From the NCBI RefSeq assembly GCF_029784155.1, contig NC_073691.1, positions 20,488,006 to 20,552,005 on the forward strand: a stretch of DNA of 64,000 nucleotides. Direction: 5' to 3'. Positions 52,671-64,000 of the stretch are shown piece by piece. Below the pieces are notes generated by a model. The model did not search any database, was not told the origin of the DNA, and saw only the letters and a list, made by a program, of their open reading frames with translations. Numbering within the stretch: position 1 is the stretch's first letter; each line of letters starts with the position of its first letter. The position numbers and the translations under genes are program-made. This DNA is from Uranotaenia lowii (Eukaryota; Arthropoda; Insecta; Diptera; Culicidae).

Positions 52671-55600
52671 TCAAAATTTCTTAGCCTTAATTAGTATTTC
52701 TCTGGATTGTTTTTAAAATGTAGGGGAATAAGGAGCTAAAAAGGAACTATAACTCCGTTCGTAAGCTTGTGTGGCATCTGAAACTATCCAATCGATTTTC
52801 TAAGCATTGTCACTAAAGTAAAGTACTTTTTCATAAATTTGTTTTGTGTAGAAGGGAAGATATTGAATTTAAACGGTTTAGGTTTATACACTATTTTCCC
52901 CCTTGTGCAAAAATTTGTATCACCCATAGACCCACAAAGTGTTATTCCGCAATTTTTCAAAACGTTGTTTGGTTTTGTTATGTGAAACAGTGAACTCAAA
53001 GTTTCTTTCAATTGTGTCTTCACTGTATTAAGCGCACATTTACATCTCTACTGGACAAACATTCACCCCATCGCATCGGTCATTAAAAATTCAACGGAAT
53101 GAAATTAAGAAAAAATTAATAAGAACACCAAGACACAATTGCAGTCATTTTCAGTTCGACTAAAATTGAATGGAAACACGAACCAACGTACACAAAAAAA
53201 AACAGGAATGGGGTGCTCTTCATTTGCATGCGCGCTAAAATTTTGATTGCGTTCTTTTAAGTGTTTTCCACAACGACGACGTCTTGGTGCTCGAGCAAAT
53301 GAGCTCATCAACACTTTTGTTGCTGCTTGGAGAGGACTTTAAAAAATCTCATTTGGAATTTCGGTTTAATTTCGCTTGTAATGAACAAATTATGACAAAA
53401 CAGCAGTAATGTGTGTAGCTTTGTCGATTTTGTTCTTATGTCAATTAACACATGTCGTTTTTAATTGGATTTTTTCAAATGGACTTTGTTCAAAGTTGAT
53501 TTTCATCCTCTCAAACGTGTCAACACAATCAATCACTAGACAAAAAAGGAAGGAAGTCAAAGTTCAAAGAAAGAATTTTCCCAATCACCCTACATGATGG
53601 AACCAGCGCTCGCAGTTGTTTGAAGACAAACAAGCGAACAGATAATAGAATGAGAATTGGAAAAGTTTTTCGCTAAAGTTTACTGCTTTCGATTACATAC
53701 CTGAGCTGAGAAAGAGAAAAGGTGCTTCGAAGTTTTTGGGTTGGCACACGAACGTGTGTGAAAAGTTTTTTACGGAGCGTAAAAGAAGTGTCGAATTGAG
53801 GAAAGTTTTGCTTTTTTCTTCTTTGACGAAACAATCGAATCGTAAAAATTTAAGACGGTTGAGATAAATAAGATTTTTCAATTTAAATTTTTAGGATCAC
53901 AGTCACAAAACTGATAGAACATGTTCTGCAACGTATGTACTTCTGAAAAGATCATTCCAGAGGAAAGAATCTAAAATGCAACATTCATGATGAGGGTGTT
54001 GCTTGCATACCATTAGGGGTTGCTTAACATATTGCTCTAGTGAAAATTCTTTGAGAAAATAACCCACAACATTCACCGACAACTAGCAAGAGAGCTTCAG
54101 GATAACAAAATGACGCAACTTGTGCCAAGAATAAACCTCAACAGATGCATAATTTAATCAGTTTGAGCTTTCTCTCTCTGGAGCCACAATTATTCGAAAA
54201 GCAACTTGAGCAACAACAATATCTAGAGCGCTGACACTATTTTATGAAAAACCACACCACAAAACAAGCCCCCGAGTGCTCATTTTCCCGGACATTCTTA
54301 AACCGAAACTAGTTCCAAAAGCAGCAACAGCAGCATCAGGTAAGAAGAGTAGTTCGGAGAAAATCATTCTAGCAGGGGTAGTTTTCTGTTTGTTGTTGCT
54401 ACCGTCGACTAGTAGTAGAAGGTAGTTGCTACAAGTACCCAGCATCCGATAGTTGTTGTCTTGTTTAGCACTGAAAATTGCCATCTGAGCTTGGAAAACG
54501 AGTCCAGGGACCGGGAAAGACCTGGGTAGACCGACCGGTAGACATGGTTAAATATTGACATAGTCCTTGTTTCTGGGATTTTGCATACATCTTCCGGAGG
54601 AATTGGCCATTTGTCGAACCCGAACAACAGATGGGGACATACAGAGGAGAAGTTGGAAAAAGATCGCAAGACATCCGAGAAAACCGAGGAAACTTTACCA
54701 AAAAAAAGGAACGACCACAAAAGAACTAACCCTACCCAACCGAACAAGTCTGCCAATAATGATGTCCGAGGGATGTGTTGCACAAAACAGCGTAGGTACA
54801 TATATGTTATGTACTTCTGGGGGCCCATACAAATATACATAAGTAGACGTACTGATATGGACTCGCTCGGCCGTACCGAGATGAAAACTAAACAGAATAA
54901 CAACCTGGATATAAACACAGGCTGACTTGCACGGGCTTCGGGAAGGAAGAATTTCTACATATTAGGGAGATTCAATCTCCATAATTTCTAGTAAAAATTT
55001 AAATTTTGAGTTGTTTTCACATAGCTGTAATTTTTAAAACATATAACCCCCTATTTCTCAAAACATATCAGTCTTAATTATATTTCAAACTGTCTTCGTT
55101 TCCTGATATTGTAACTGAAAAGTATAAACGCCACACACAGAAGTACACAGTTCGAAAAGTTGGGAGAAAGTATTTCTGCACATTTATATTAAGTCAGCAA
55201 AAGCGATGAATGTTTTTAAAAATGTTCATAAGTTATCAAACCGTTGTCATTTAACATAAAATTGTTCATTCAATTCATTTTCTATAATTATCCTTCATTG
55301 CGGTTTATACGTACATTTTGTTTATTTGCTTTAGGTACAACCGATTCTAGTTATAACCTCTTTCACTTAAATGTTTATCTACCGCAGAAAATAAATAATC
55401 ACCTGGATCACAATGAATCCTCTTTTTTCATCTTTCTATTGAGTAACTATATTATCAATTGATCACAAATACAATTCAGTGAAAATGCAGCTTGTTTTAA
55501 ATTTTGATTTGTGGGTATTTTGTGTAAATATTTGAGGAACTTCAATCAAGCAATGTAATGCGTATGAAATCTTTCTTATTTATACTGATTTAGTTTCTGA

Positions 55601-55761
55601 AAAACTAGACTTCTAGGCGAACATTAAGTGAATTTTTTTTGGAAAAAAAACAGAGGTTTTCTCGAACAAGTTTAGTTTATTTAGAAATGGGACAGTTATG
55701 AATGCGCGTATCTTGAAACCATTCGTTAGATAGAAAAGTTTGCAGAGAAGGAAATGAAGTT
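52671..55761. other. Non-coding DNA
   Basis: No gene recognised. 54240-54930 is less AT-rich and open on both strands (up to 169 codons on minus, 114 on plus), but neither frame has domain signatures or a signal peptide. A CT run lies near 54171. Confidence 0.4.
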
Positions 55762-55841
55762 AACCCAAGCAACCAAAAGTCACATATTTACTTGAATGAA
55801 GGCTTTGAAAGTTACATATTGGCTGACAAAGATAATCAACT

Positions 55842-56112
55842 GCCCAATTCCCTTTAGTGAACTTTATGTACTCATTAAAGAACTTGAAATTTGCAAAAGT
55901 GATCAATATGTACGTTGTATGTGATTTGTTTTGCCCAATTCCCATGATTGAACTATATGTACTCATTAATGAACTTGAAAGTTGCCAAAGTGATTTATAT
56001 ATGAGTTGTATTTGACTTGTTTTGCCCAATTCCCATGAGGGAACTATATGTACACATTAACGATTTTGAAAGTTGCAAAAGTGATTTATACGTACGTTGT
56101 ACGGGACTTAAG
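55842..56112. repeat. Three tandem 91-bp units
   Basis: Units start with GCCCAATTCCC at 55842, 55933 and 56024, each followed by GAACT-T-TGTAC-CATTAA and GAAA-TTGC-AAAGTGAT. Divergence is moderate. Confidence 0.88.
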
Positions 56113-56230
56113 TCACATAAAGGGCACAAAAGTGCTCAACATGGGATTTGGTAAGTCACAACAAGTGCATTGAGGTGCTTTCAAAATCAAATCACCATTT
56201 CGAGTTTTAGTTTCAGTTAGAACAACATCT

Positions 56231-56300
56231 AGGCGTGGTCTAGTGGTAGCGTGTTCGATTATCATCACGAAGGTCAGGGTTTGATCCCCAATCCGGGCAA
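56231..56300 (+). repeat. tRNA-like sequence with A and B boxes
   Basis: GGCGTGGTCTAGTGGTAGCG (A box) and GGGTTTGATCCC (B box) about 35 bp apart, then CCGGGCA, followed by a T run. The pattern is that of a tRNA-derived SINE head or tRNA relic inside the inverted-repeat element. The cloverleaf is only partly plausible. Confidence 0.55.
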
Positions 56301-56695
56301 GTTTTTTTTTCAATAAGTAATTATGTAATTGAGTTACCATTCCGATGCGATATACGTAGGTAGAAAAGGTAGGAAAAAAGCAATTGAGCAATTTGTCGAG
56401 TTTGAAATCCGGCGCGTGGCATCATGGCGGCACCATGTAGATGATATGAACCGATGCCAAGGGTGCAGTTGAGATAGAAGGAGATTTTTTACTCATTTTA
56501 CGATTTTTGTGGAAGCTGATTTGAAAGACCGCTGGAAGCTGAATTGAAGATCATATCAATCAAACTCAGCCCCATGAGTGAGCGTTTTATTACCTGTTTT
56601 ACGGGACTTTTGGTTGCTTGGGTTGCTTATGATTATTTATGAAAAACAATAAAAAAAAAAAGAAATTATCATTTTTTGTAAGAAATAATTTAATT

Positions 56696-57462
56696 TTATT
56701 CTTGGTATCTCCCATCGGTCGGTGCACATTTTTTTTTTAAATTATGATGTTGATCAAATTTTTCCAGTAAAACTTAATTAGTCGGTGATTTAGGTAACTG
56801 CATCTATCTTTTTCAATTTCCGCTTCTGTTTTAACGAATATTTCGTATTTGACAGAAACTGGAGACATTTCGGTGGATTAAAAATTTCTAAACTACCAAA
56901 ACTTGATTATTTTTGTGCCACTAAACACGTTTTTATTGACATTTCAGCTAAAGAACTTCAGCTGAAAACACCAAAATCCAAAGTTTTCGTCATGAAAATT
57001 TTGTGTTTTTTTTTTTCACAGAAACAGAGTCTTTCCGCAACATGATATTTTTCCTCAAACAAACAGCAAATATAAACTTTATTCTGTTAGGGACCTTGTC
57101 AGAACCAGAAAAATGACCGAATTCAACTGCCGTTACTTGTGAAACATTGTTTATTTCACAGGTTTTATCGTCCATCAAAATTTATCTGTCGCATTGGGTC
57201 GGCACCGGCTACACAGCTTACGAGCTCTGGAACTAGCAAAAATATGTTTTTTGAGGTTTAGTTTACACGATTGATTGCTGTGCAACACTTCTAGCCTCTC
57301 AGGGAAAACATTTCTAAAATTTCAGAGATGTACACTGAGTTTTATACATACTCATAATTTAAAATTCTGGTATAAGCCTTGAGTTGCCTGATTCTAACCG
57401 TAGTTTCCGATCATGTATTTCACTCTTTCACTTTGTTTGAACTTTGTTGACATTCTTGATAT
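56696..57462 (+). repeat. Duplicated segment, copy 2
   Basis: Diverged partner of 44440-45870, in the same orientation about 12 kb away, lacking both retroposon insertions. It therefore serves as the empty-site reference for copy 1. Confidence 0.75.
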
Positions 57463-58065
57463 TGTTTTTATACTTTTTCACCATTCAAGCACAGTAATTC
57501 AGTTCAACTTTAGCATTTGTCGGGTGCGGACGTGTTTTGGTTTCGTGTTCTTGCGATGTGATTTTTTCCCATGGTGCTCGTTTTTCGCGGTACCGATTCC
57601 TAGTCACGTTTCCGTGGGCAAATTGCAAAGGTTTGAAAATTTGATTTGGTGAAAGAGGATCATTCTGAAAATCAATTAAATTTCAACTTACGTGGAATGA
57701 CGATGGAGTTGCATTATTTGCCGATTATCGGTTGTCAAATGCTTCTGAAACGCATAATCCGAAAAGTAAATTTTTGTCTAAGTGCTCGAGTCGTTAGTTG
57801 TGAGAAGCGAATTGCGCGGGGAAAATTATATATTACTTCGAATATGTCGAATAAGTGTTTATTTTCGAAAACAGGGAAAAGTTAGAAAAACTGAGTTGTC
57901 AATAAGAAGCCGCAAAGTTCGGGTCGTTTAACGTTCAGCTCCGAATGCAGTCCATGGAGTTGCGTGGGTGTTTTTTTTTCGTCGCCTGCTGTGATAAGTT
58001 TTAATCGTATTTTATGCTCTCAAATATCCGTTCATGATGAGTTGAAAAAAAAAACTTTATATAGG
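57463..58065. other. Non-coding DNA, less AT-rich
   Basis: 57520-57900 has exon-like base composition and two frames of 79 codons without recognisable domains. It could be a 5' UTR exon or element leader; I cannot assign it. Confidence 0.35.
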
Positions 58066-58093
58066 TACAAGGAATTCAATAAGTTCGAACACA
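58066..58093 (+). repeat. Possible mariner-type terminal repeat, left
   Basis: TACAAGGAATTCAATAAGTTCGAACAC; TTCAATAAGTTCGAACAC is an exact reverse complement of 63631-63648. It starts at a TA. Confidence 0.45.
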
Positions 58094-58233
58094 AATTACA
58101 GGGATAGAAGTTGGTCACTTTTTAGTAACTTTGTCACTTTTTTTGAGCTGGCCACTCACCAGTTACTTTTTTCAAAATTTGGTCACTAAAGTCACTTTTT
58201 TCAACAATTTAAATACAAATGACTACATATTAC

Positions 58234-59580
58234 CACAGAGAACCAGAGTTCGGGCTGGAGCCCCAAACGTGTGTAAAAATACCAACCGTGATTTCAAAAT
58301 AAACGACGCCATTTTTGCAACTTAGCTAAGAGCCACCAGATATCGTTACCGGTACTTTTATTTTTTCCATTTTTTCTACACGCTCAGACGATAGTACCTT
58401 CAACGAATGAAAAATGCGCTCGAAGCCAAATTTATTTTCAGTCACTCAAACGGGTATTAAAATAATTGTATATGGTTTTTCAGTTTTTGGCCTGTGTTTG
58501 TTTTGTCGACATGAAATTCACTTCATCAAGACTAAATTGAATTTTTTTTTATAATTTAGAATAAATTTCGATGATGAATACAAATTTAAAAATTCGTTCA
58601 GTATTCTTTTTTCTTTCACAAAATTGTTATCTCGGTAGGATTGATCAAAACTTGGCGCATGGTGTTATCGGATATCTGTAATAAGTATAATAGAAGGGAG
58701 TAATATTTGAAGAATTTATAAAACTTTATATCGAGTTGCTTTTAAATGCCTTTTGCTATTCCCTGAAATTCTTAGGATTCTTAGGTGTCCGGGTAACCTC
58801 CATGTAATAACTTTGCTCTGGCCAAATTCGATATTAAGAAGCTATTCCAATTTTCGAATATTTTCGGAAGTAGGTACTAAAGTCCTATCCTGGCAGAAAT
58901 GACGCGATGTTTACATGCTAGAATTTTGTAATGTTCGAACAAAGATGGGTGGTGATACTTTCGATTAATTGGATTTGAAATGCTTCGTTATTAGTGAAAT
59001 TTGATTTAAAAAATCTGATCCTAAACAAAAAGGGGAGTTTATCCATTAGAGGGGTATCATAAATTAAAACATCATACAGAAATCCTGCGGCAAATGTTGA
59101 CTGAACTATTTTTGAAATTATAATTCATATTAAAACAGACACATAATTAAAATCTTATATGAACTTTCTCTTCAAACAACTAAATAATGTTTGCTTTTTT
59201 TTCTCAAAAGAAATCAGTGTCTCAATACAAAACGAGTATCAAATAAGGCAACATTGCCAAAAGAAAATGATTTCGTTCAAAGAGCATATAGTTCCTGCTG
59301 CAAATTTCATTATGTTGCTTTTTCTACACCCCAAAAAAAGAAAACTAGCTGAACTCTGTTTTGGTGCGACCTGGAAGTAAATTTTGGGTTTATTATGTTC
59401 TGAGTGTTCTCAACTGTTGACAAAAAAAATCGACAACAACAGTTGAGTCACTTAGCTAAGAGTCACTAGATGGTGCTGTTTTTAGGCCAATTTTAACGGT
59501 TTTAAAATGGCCGACGATTCAAATTCTTACACACGGATTCGACACATATTTATTCGGGGCCCGTTCTCTGGTTCTCTGTG
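58234..59580. mobile_element. Non-autonomous DNA transposon with 7-bp TSD
   Basis: 1347 bp. Left end CACAGAGAACCAGAG, right end CTCTGGTTCTCTGTG: perfect over 15 bp. The similarity continues imperfectly for over 100 bp inward on both sides (shared ACTTAGCTAAGAG and GACG-CCATTTT blocks). Flanked by ATATTAC at 58227-58233 and 59581-59587, a perfect 7-bp duplication. Seven to eight bp occurs in P-type and hAT elements; the ends do not let me choose. No transposase frame. Confidence 0.8.
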
Positions 59581-59587
59581 ATATTAC

Positions 59588-61007
59588 GTTTAAAAACCGT
59601 TTTTGCAACTTTGCCCGAATTTTGAATACGCGAATGCGCCAATATCACTGTTTAGAGAAAAACGCATTCAAAGTTTGACAGCTCCCAGCAAAAATATAAT
59701 TTTGTTTTGTTAATTTCTTGGAAATCAAATTAATTTCAGATAACTTTGTGCTATCAAAATGTAGATCTCAAAACATACTTTACAACCCAGCATTTGCTAA
59801 CGCATTTGCCCTTTTCTTAATTCACTATCAAATTTCTTTTACAGGTCGAACTCGATTATCTGTTAACGCGGATATCCGTAACTTGATTATTTGTTTTTCA
59901 GATCAAGACTCTTCATAAAAACGTGGTTTCGTCAACGTTTGTGATTCGTTTATTCTTTGAAATTACTTTAAATTTTCTTTATTTTTTTTTTCATTTAAAA
60001 GTGAAGTTCAGCCTTTTTTAGCTCTTTTTTAAATAAGTAATTTTTTGTATATCAAATTTCAATTCAACCTTAAACTTTAGATTTACTCTTAAAAAAGATA
60101 ACTTCATAATTCTGCAAACAAGTTTTAAACCAAAAAACGAAACTTTATAGAAATTAGGACATTTGAAATAAAAAAAAATGTTCAAAATTAACTCAGTCTG
60201 ATGCCATTTGATAAACTGTATTTTCTTCTTTACAATGGGCTTATAAATTCTTATAAAAAAGCGTCTTAACCCTCTACTACAGGTACTACAAATTCGTTCT
60301 GAAATAAATAAATTTCTTCAACGGAAATAACTTTGTTGGCCTCCTACCAAGCAATTCATAAGATAATTTTAATTTTTTTTAAAGTTTAATAACTGTTTGA
60401 TGAACTTGCGGTTGTACGATTGCTGAAGCTTATATCTACGAGTTTCGATGATGGTTTCCCACTACAAAACATCAGCTGATCGAGGATAGCTTTCTATGGC
60501 AAGATGGAACACCTAGATGGACCAAGATGGAACATAAAACATAACTCGGCTCCTTAGGCTTCACAGCAAATGAGCCTTCGAATGAAAAATAAATGTTTAT
60601 ATTTTAAAAAAACTGTTTGATGAATTGTTGATGCATTAAAATTGTTGGAGTTCTTTTACAGTACTGCATTATGCCAAAAAAAGTGAAAAAAATCGGAGAC
60701 ATATATGGGCTCGTATGCAGTAAAGGGTTGAACTATCCAGAATTGGCAAATTCATCATTTGATTTGTAGGTTGCAATTATAGATGACCCTACTGATGTAA
60801 TTTTTGACTTGATATGGTCACTATTTTTGCCCTTATTTCATTTCAAAGTTACTATTTTGCCCTACTTTTTTGCCTCATGGTCGCTTCTAGCCCTGAAATT
60901 AAAATAACGGTAATTCAAAATCAACGGAACAGATTTTTTTTAAATTCTAACGGAAAGGTAATTCAATAATGGTCAATCACACCTTTTGTTCAGGATTTTT
61001 TTTTACC
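59588..61007. other. AT-rich non-coding DNA
   Basis: No gene recognised. 60440-60600 contains repeated GATGGAAC motifs (AAGATGGAACACCTAGATGG...) of unknown meaning. Confidence 0.45.
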
Positions 61008-61011
61008 TTAA

Positions 61012-62850
61012 GGGGGGAGTAGGGTCTAACACTTTCAAAAAATCGATTTTTATTTTTTTTAATTTTCTTATTGTAAAACATTTCAAGAATGTTGTGTCAA
61101 ATTTTCAAGTCAATCGAAGCAAAACTGTAGAAATTGTAGGCCTTTATCTTCTCTTATCTAATACTGCAAGAATTCTAGAGCAGAAACTTCAAACGCGTTT
61201 TACTCGAAAGCACATTTTTAAAGTCAGTGGACATCGTCATTTGAAAACTACTTCACCGATTCTCTTCAAATTTGGAACATATTTTCTACATATAAAATAC
61301 CAAACCCCAACGATTTTCTTTTTTTTTTCTTTGGGTAGATTTTACAGATAAAAAATGGCGGATTTTCTCGTGAAAAATCGTAGTTTTTACTTCAAACAGC
61401 CTCACAAGTGTAAGACTAGCCACTAGTCAGTCGGCAGGCGTCCCAGAGATTCCCTAAACAATCCCTAGGGTCGGCAAGCTTACTGAATAAAATGCAAGAT
61501 GCAGAGAATTTCCGGAGGAAGAAACATTTCCACCTTCTAGCTTAACACACTAATTTATTGTTGAACAATCCAAGCTTGGTTTTATTTGCCCACCACTTCA
61601 CAATATAAAATATGGTTGTATCTGACCTGTTGCTGCTACCACCTGGATCCAATCCTCGTTGCGGTTCAACCTCGGGTTTGAAGAGGTCGGATCCTTGCAC
61701 CGACGCGGCGATCTGCTGATGGCGTCCTCGGTGAGACGACTCTCGAGAGGCGTAGCGATCTCACGGTGAGTTGTGTACCTGGCCCCACCTGGGGTGCTGA
61801 ACCAGGCACGGAGTTGTTGTTGGCCTGATCCGAAGTTCGCCGGTGGGAATTCAACCCAAACCAGCGACGGATGCGATGCGGCAAGTCAACGGCTGATTCA
61901 AATCCGAATGTCGGAAGATTTGAATCTCCAAGGCCGCCGAGGGGTTTATCGTTGTGTAGCGGCAGATATACCCTCCAAACAGCGGCGTGCAGACGGGTGT
62001 ACCGGTGGATTCAAATCGAATTGACGGCGAATCAGGGTTGGAATTCTATCCAAAAATAGCGAGGTCCTAAATTTAGGATCCAAGGATTAGTTATTGGGGT
62101 TTATCGGCGAGAGCAAAATGACGGGTTGTACCTGATATCCAAATATTTCGGCTTCTGGTATTGTAACACTTTATATATTTGGTTCTGTGTTGTTTCGCCA
62201 GAGTTTGAATCCAAAATGCCGATGGACGTTATTCTCGGCAGGCTTTGAACTCCAGCCGGTCGTTGCTCTCGCCTCGCGCCTTTTCTTGCCTCGTCTAATT
62301 TGGTTGTTCGCCGTTTTGCCTCTTCGCTTCGCTCAGGTAGTTTACGGTCTCTGGTGGTGAGTAGTGGAACCGGTAGTGATGGCTGCGTACTTTTCGCCTT
62401 CTGGTTAATGGTCTCGCCTTCCAGAGGAATAGTTCAACCCCCAGAAATCCCACTGCATACGATAAACTACAATCTACACACAAAATCGCTGAGACCTCTT
62501 TCGAGAGACTAGCAACGCTTGCACAAGTTTCATAAAAAAAAATTAAGTTAAATAAAATCGTTGGGGTCCAGAAAAACATCTATTAAAAATATTTTGCTCT
62601 GGTTTTTCGACTTCAGATGGTTCTGAGCTGAGATACAGTGTCCACCGCAAATCCTGTTTTCTAAAAGGCATCCTCGAAAGTGCTCCGTCACCAGCTCATT
62701 TTTCAATATTTTTCTAGGAAAAAATTACTAAATGTTTTTTTAACAATGCTTTGTATAATGCAAAAAAATTTAATGCATTTGTTTGAACAATAGCTCTAAA
62801 AAAATTCGTGAAAATGGTGTTTTTTTTACCCGTTAGACCCTACCGCCCCC
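61012..62850. mobile_element. TTAA-flanked inverted-repeat element, interrupted
   Basis: Left end GGGGGGAGTAGGGTCTAAC; reverse complement of the right end GGGGGCGGTAGGGTCTAAC. Flanked by TTAA at 61008-61011 and 62851-62854. A second shared inner block (ACCCCAACGATTTT) lies about 300 bp inside each end. Minus the 1.07-kb insert at 61409-62478 the element is about 0.76 kb. The piggyBac-type target is clear; no transposase frame remains. Confidence 0.8.
61409..62478. mobile_element. LTR-like insertion, possible solo LTR
   Basis: 1070 bp beginning TGTAAGAC and ending AATCTACA, thus TG...CA. Flanked by CACAAG (61403-61408) and CACAAA (62479-62484), 5 of 6 matching. Much more GC-rich than the surrounding element. 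Contains AATAAAAT near 61485 and a TATAAAATA near 61605. No coding domain; frames of 60-95 codons have no signatures. A solo LTR is the best guess, but no internal part exists for comparison. Confidence 0.5.
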
Positions 62851-62854
62851 TTAA

Positions 62855-64000
62855 ACCAATCATATGAGCTTCAGCGGTTTCTCGAGTCCGCTGTACGCGG
62901 CACGCTCCTCTATTGTTGAAATTTCGTTCCCCATAAGAGTACTGACGATTTTTATAGAGAGTCAAAATAGTTTTCCTGTATTTGTTTATTCTCGACAACA
63001 TGTATGATATAACTAACCAATCCAAGAGAGTTATGTTTTAAGGGCAAGGCACTTTTAATTTCGAGCCAATAATTCCAAAAACCTGTGTTATTTATTCTGT
63101 ATAAAAATAAACACTAAATGCAAAATTGGCCAATAAATCCATTAATGACCAATGTAAACTTAACACAAAGTTACACAAGCACATATTTAATGGTTTTCAT
63201 CTATTTATGATGTGCAAATATTCTATGCTTCATCACGTTGATAAGCTTTTGGATGAAAATCAGCAGCACGTAGCTACTTTTTCGACATTTCATACATAAT
63301 ACAAATAAATAGATGTTATATGAGACAAGTTTAGGAATTCTTGTTTATTCTCTGCTTGTTCTGCTTGTTTATTCTCGACATCTTCAATGATTATGAGAAT
63401 TTGACCAAGGGAGGCAGATTCGGTGACCTCTAAACTATTTATTTTGATCAATAAATTAGATTTTTTGCGTTTACCAGTACTTGTGATGTGAAAATGCTTA
63501 CAAAACGAACACTTAATTAAAATTAGTTTTTCGTCACCAGAAATAGTTAGTTTGATAATAGCACAAAATTACTCTGAAAAAAAAATAGATGTATATGCTA
63601 CGGCTTTACCACACCATTTGGTAAAAAGGGTGTTCGAACTTATTGAACACCCTGTAAGTAGGTCCTTAAAAGATTCCGATTTTGGACCCAAGAATTTAAA
63701 AATTGAAAAAATTGTAGTTTTGTTTTCAAATCCGCGCAATTGTATACAAAAATCTGACAAAATCCAGGCTATTGATTTCAAATTTGAGGACCTGAAATCC
63801 GGGCAATAACCAGGCAAATTTTGTCAAAATTCAAAAATTACTCAACAAAGATCAAGAAAAAAAAATTGAAAAAAAAAATTTTTTCATCAAATTGCTTCGA
63901 CAGATAAAAAACCTACCATGGTTATATTTATAAAACCTGCTCGAAAAATTTCGTTTTGGTGGCATAAATAAAGAAATTTTACCACACAAATTGTGTTTTT
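62855..64000. other. AT-rich non-coding DNA
   Basis: No gene recognised. A hairpin or mariner-type end is at 63628-63656. Two overlapping frames of 82-85 codons on opposite strands near 63.6-63.8 kb lack signatures. Confidence 0.45.
63628..63656 (-). repeat. Possible mariner-type terminal repeat, right
   Basis: On the minus strand it reads TACAGGGTGTTCAATAAGTT and then CGAACACCC, beginning at a TA, in the style of mariner ends (TACAGGGTG...). It pairs with 58066-58093. By itself it also forms a 9-bp-stem hairpin (AGGGTGTTC/GAACACCCT). Confidence 0.5.

Larger units (their letters stand above)
55762..56624. mobile_element. Inverted-repeat element with internal tandem repeats
   Basis: The 20-bp end AACCCAAGCAACCAAAAGTC (55762-55781) recurs as its exact reverse complement at 56605-56624. 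The left end sits at a TTAA; the right flank is TTGC, so the target duplication is unclear. It contains three 91-bp tandem units and a tRNA-like stretch. No transposase. Confidence 0.7.

Noticed and set aside
54409..54918. 169-codon minus-strand ORF and overlapping plus-strand frame
   Set aside because: Both strands are open over the same bases and neither shows a domain; mixed low-complexity sequence nearby.

Overview
This window looks like repeat-dense nuclear DNA of an insect, most likely a dipteran and plausibly a mosquito (inference). The signs are AT-rich background, a 69-bp GT-AG intron, BEL/Pao, Ty1/copia and LOA-like non-LTR retrotransposons, tRNA-derived SINEs, and many short TA- and TTAA-flanked inverted-repeat elements. 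Nothing looks prokaryotic. Only one convincing host protein gene is visible: a two-exon, minus-strand gene at 7828-8403 for a small secreted, probably GPI-anchored, Ly6/uPAR-type cysteine-rich protein.

Layout. 1-10118: AT-rich non-coding DNA with short inverted repeats, simple repeats, a possible retroelement fragment near 4.3 kb, and the Ly6-type gene, which is flanked by two 50-bp direct repeats. 10119-23462: an array of 9-bp units about 8.8 kb long, split by a BEL/Pao LTR element (18252-22756) whose two 339-bp LTRs look identical and which carries only gag plus protease. The array has higher-order structure, with a marker variant recurring at multiples of 9 bp. Because 9 is a multiple of 3 it yields giant spurious ORFs.

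24362-37522 is the most unusual part. Two LOA-like elements lie head to head with their 3' ends outward. Each outer end abuts the same 15-bp target sequence. Between their 5' ends is an inverted, uninterrupted 174-bp copy of the empty target site. This fits target-primed reverse transcription from both nicks of one target, joined by template switching through an intact allele. A Ty1/copia element (29811-34302, 230-bp LTRs with one difference, 5-bp TSD) later inserted into the right-hand LOA copy.

37523-64000: no intact gene was found. The region is a palimpsest of small elements: a diverged repeat pair (38.1/39.8 kb), nested TA-flanked elements (42.6-44.4 kb), a duplicated segment (44.4-45.9 and 56.7-57.5 kb) whose first copy gained two retroposons with TSDs, a hAT-like element (48.0-49.3 kb), a TTAA-flanked MITE (50.0 kb), tRNA-like heads, a Penelope-like remnant (51.0 kb), a 56-bp-arm hairpin (52.3 kb), an inverted-repeat element with 91-bp tandem repeats (55.8-56.6 kb), an element with a 7-bp TSD (58.2-59.6 kb), and a TTAA element interrupted by a 1.07-kb LTR-like insert (61.0-62.9 kb).

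All comparisons were made by eye. Family names rest on recognisable motifs, not on searches.
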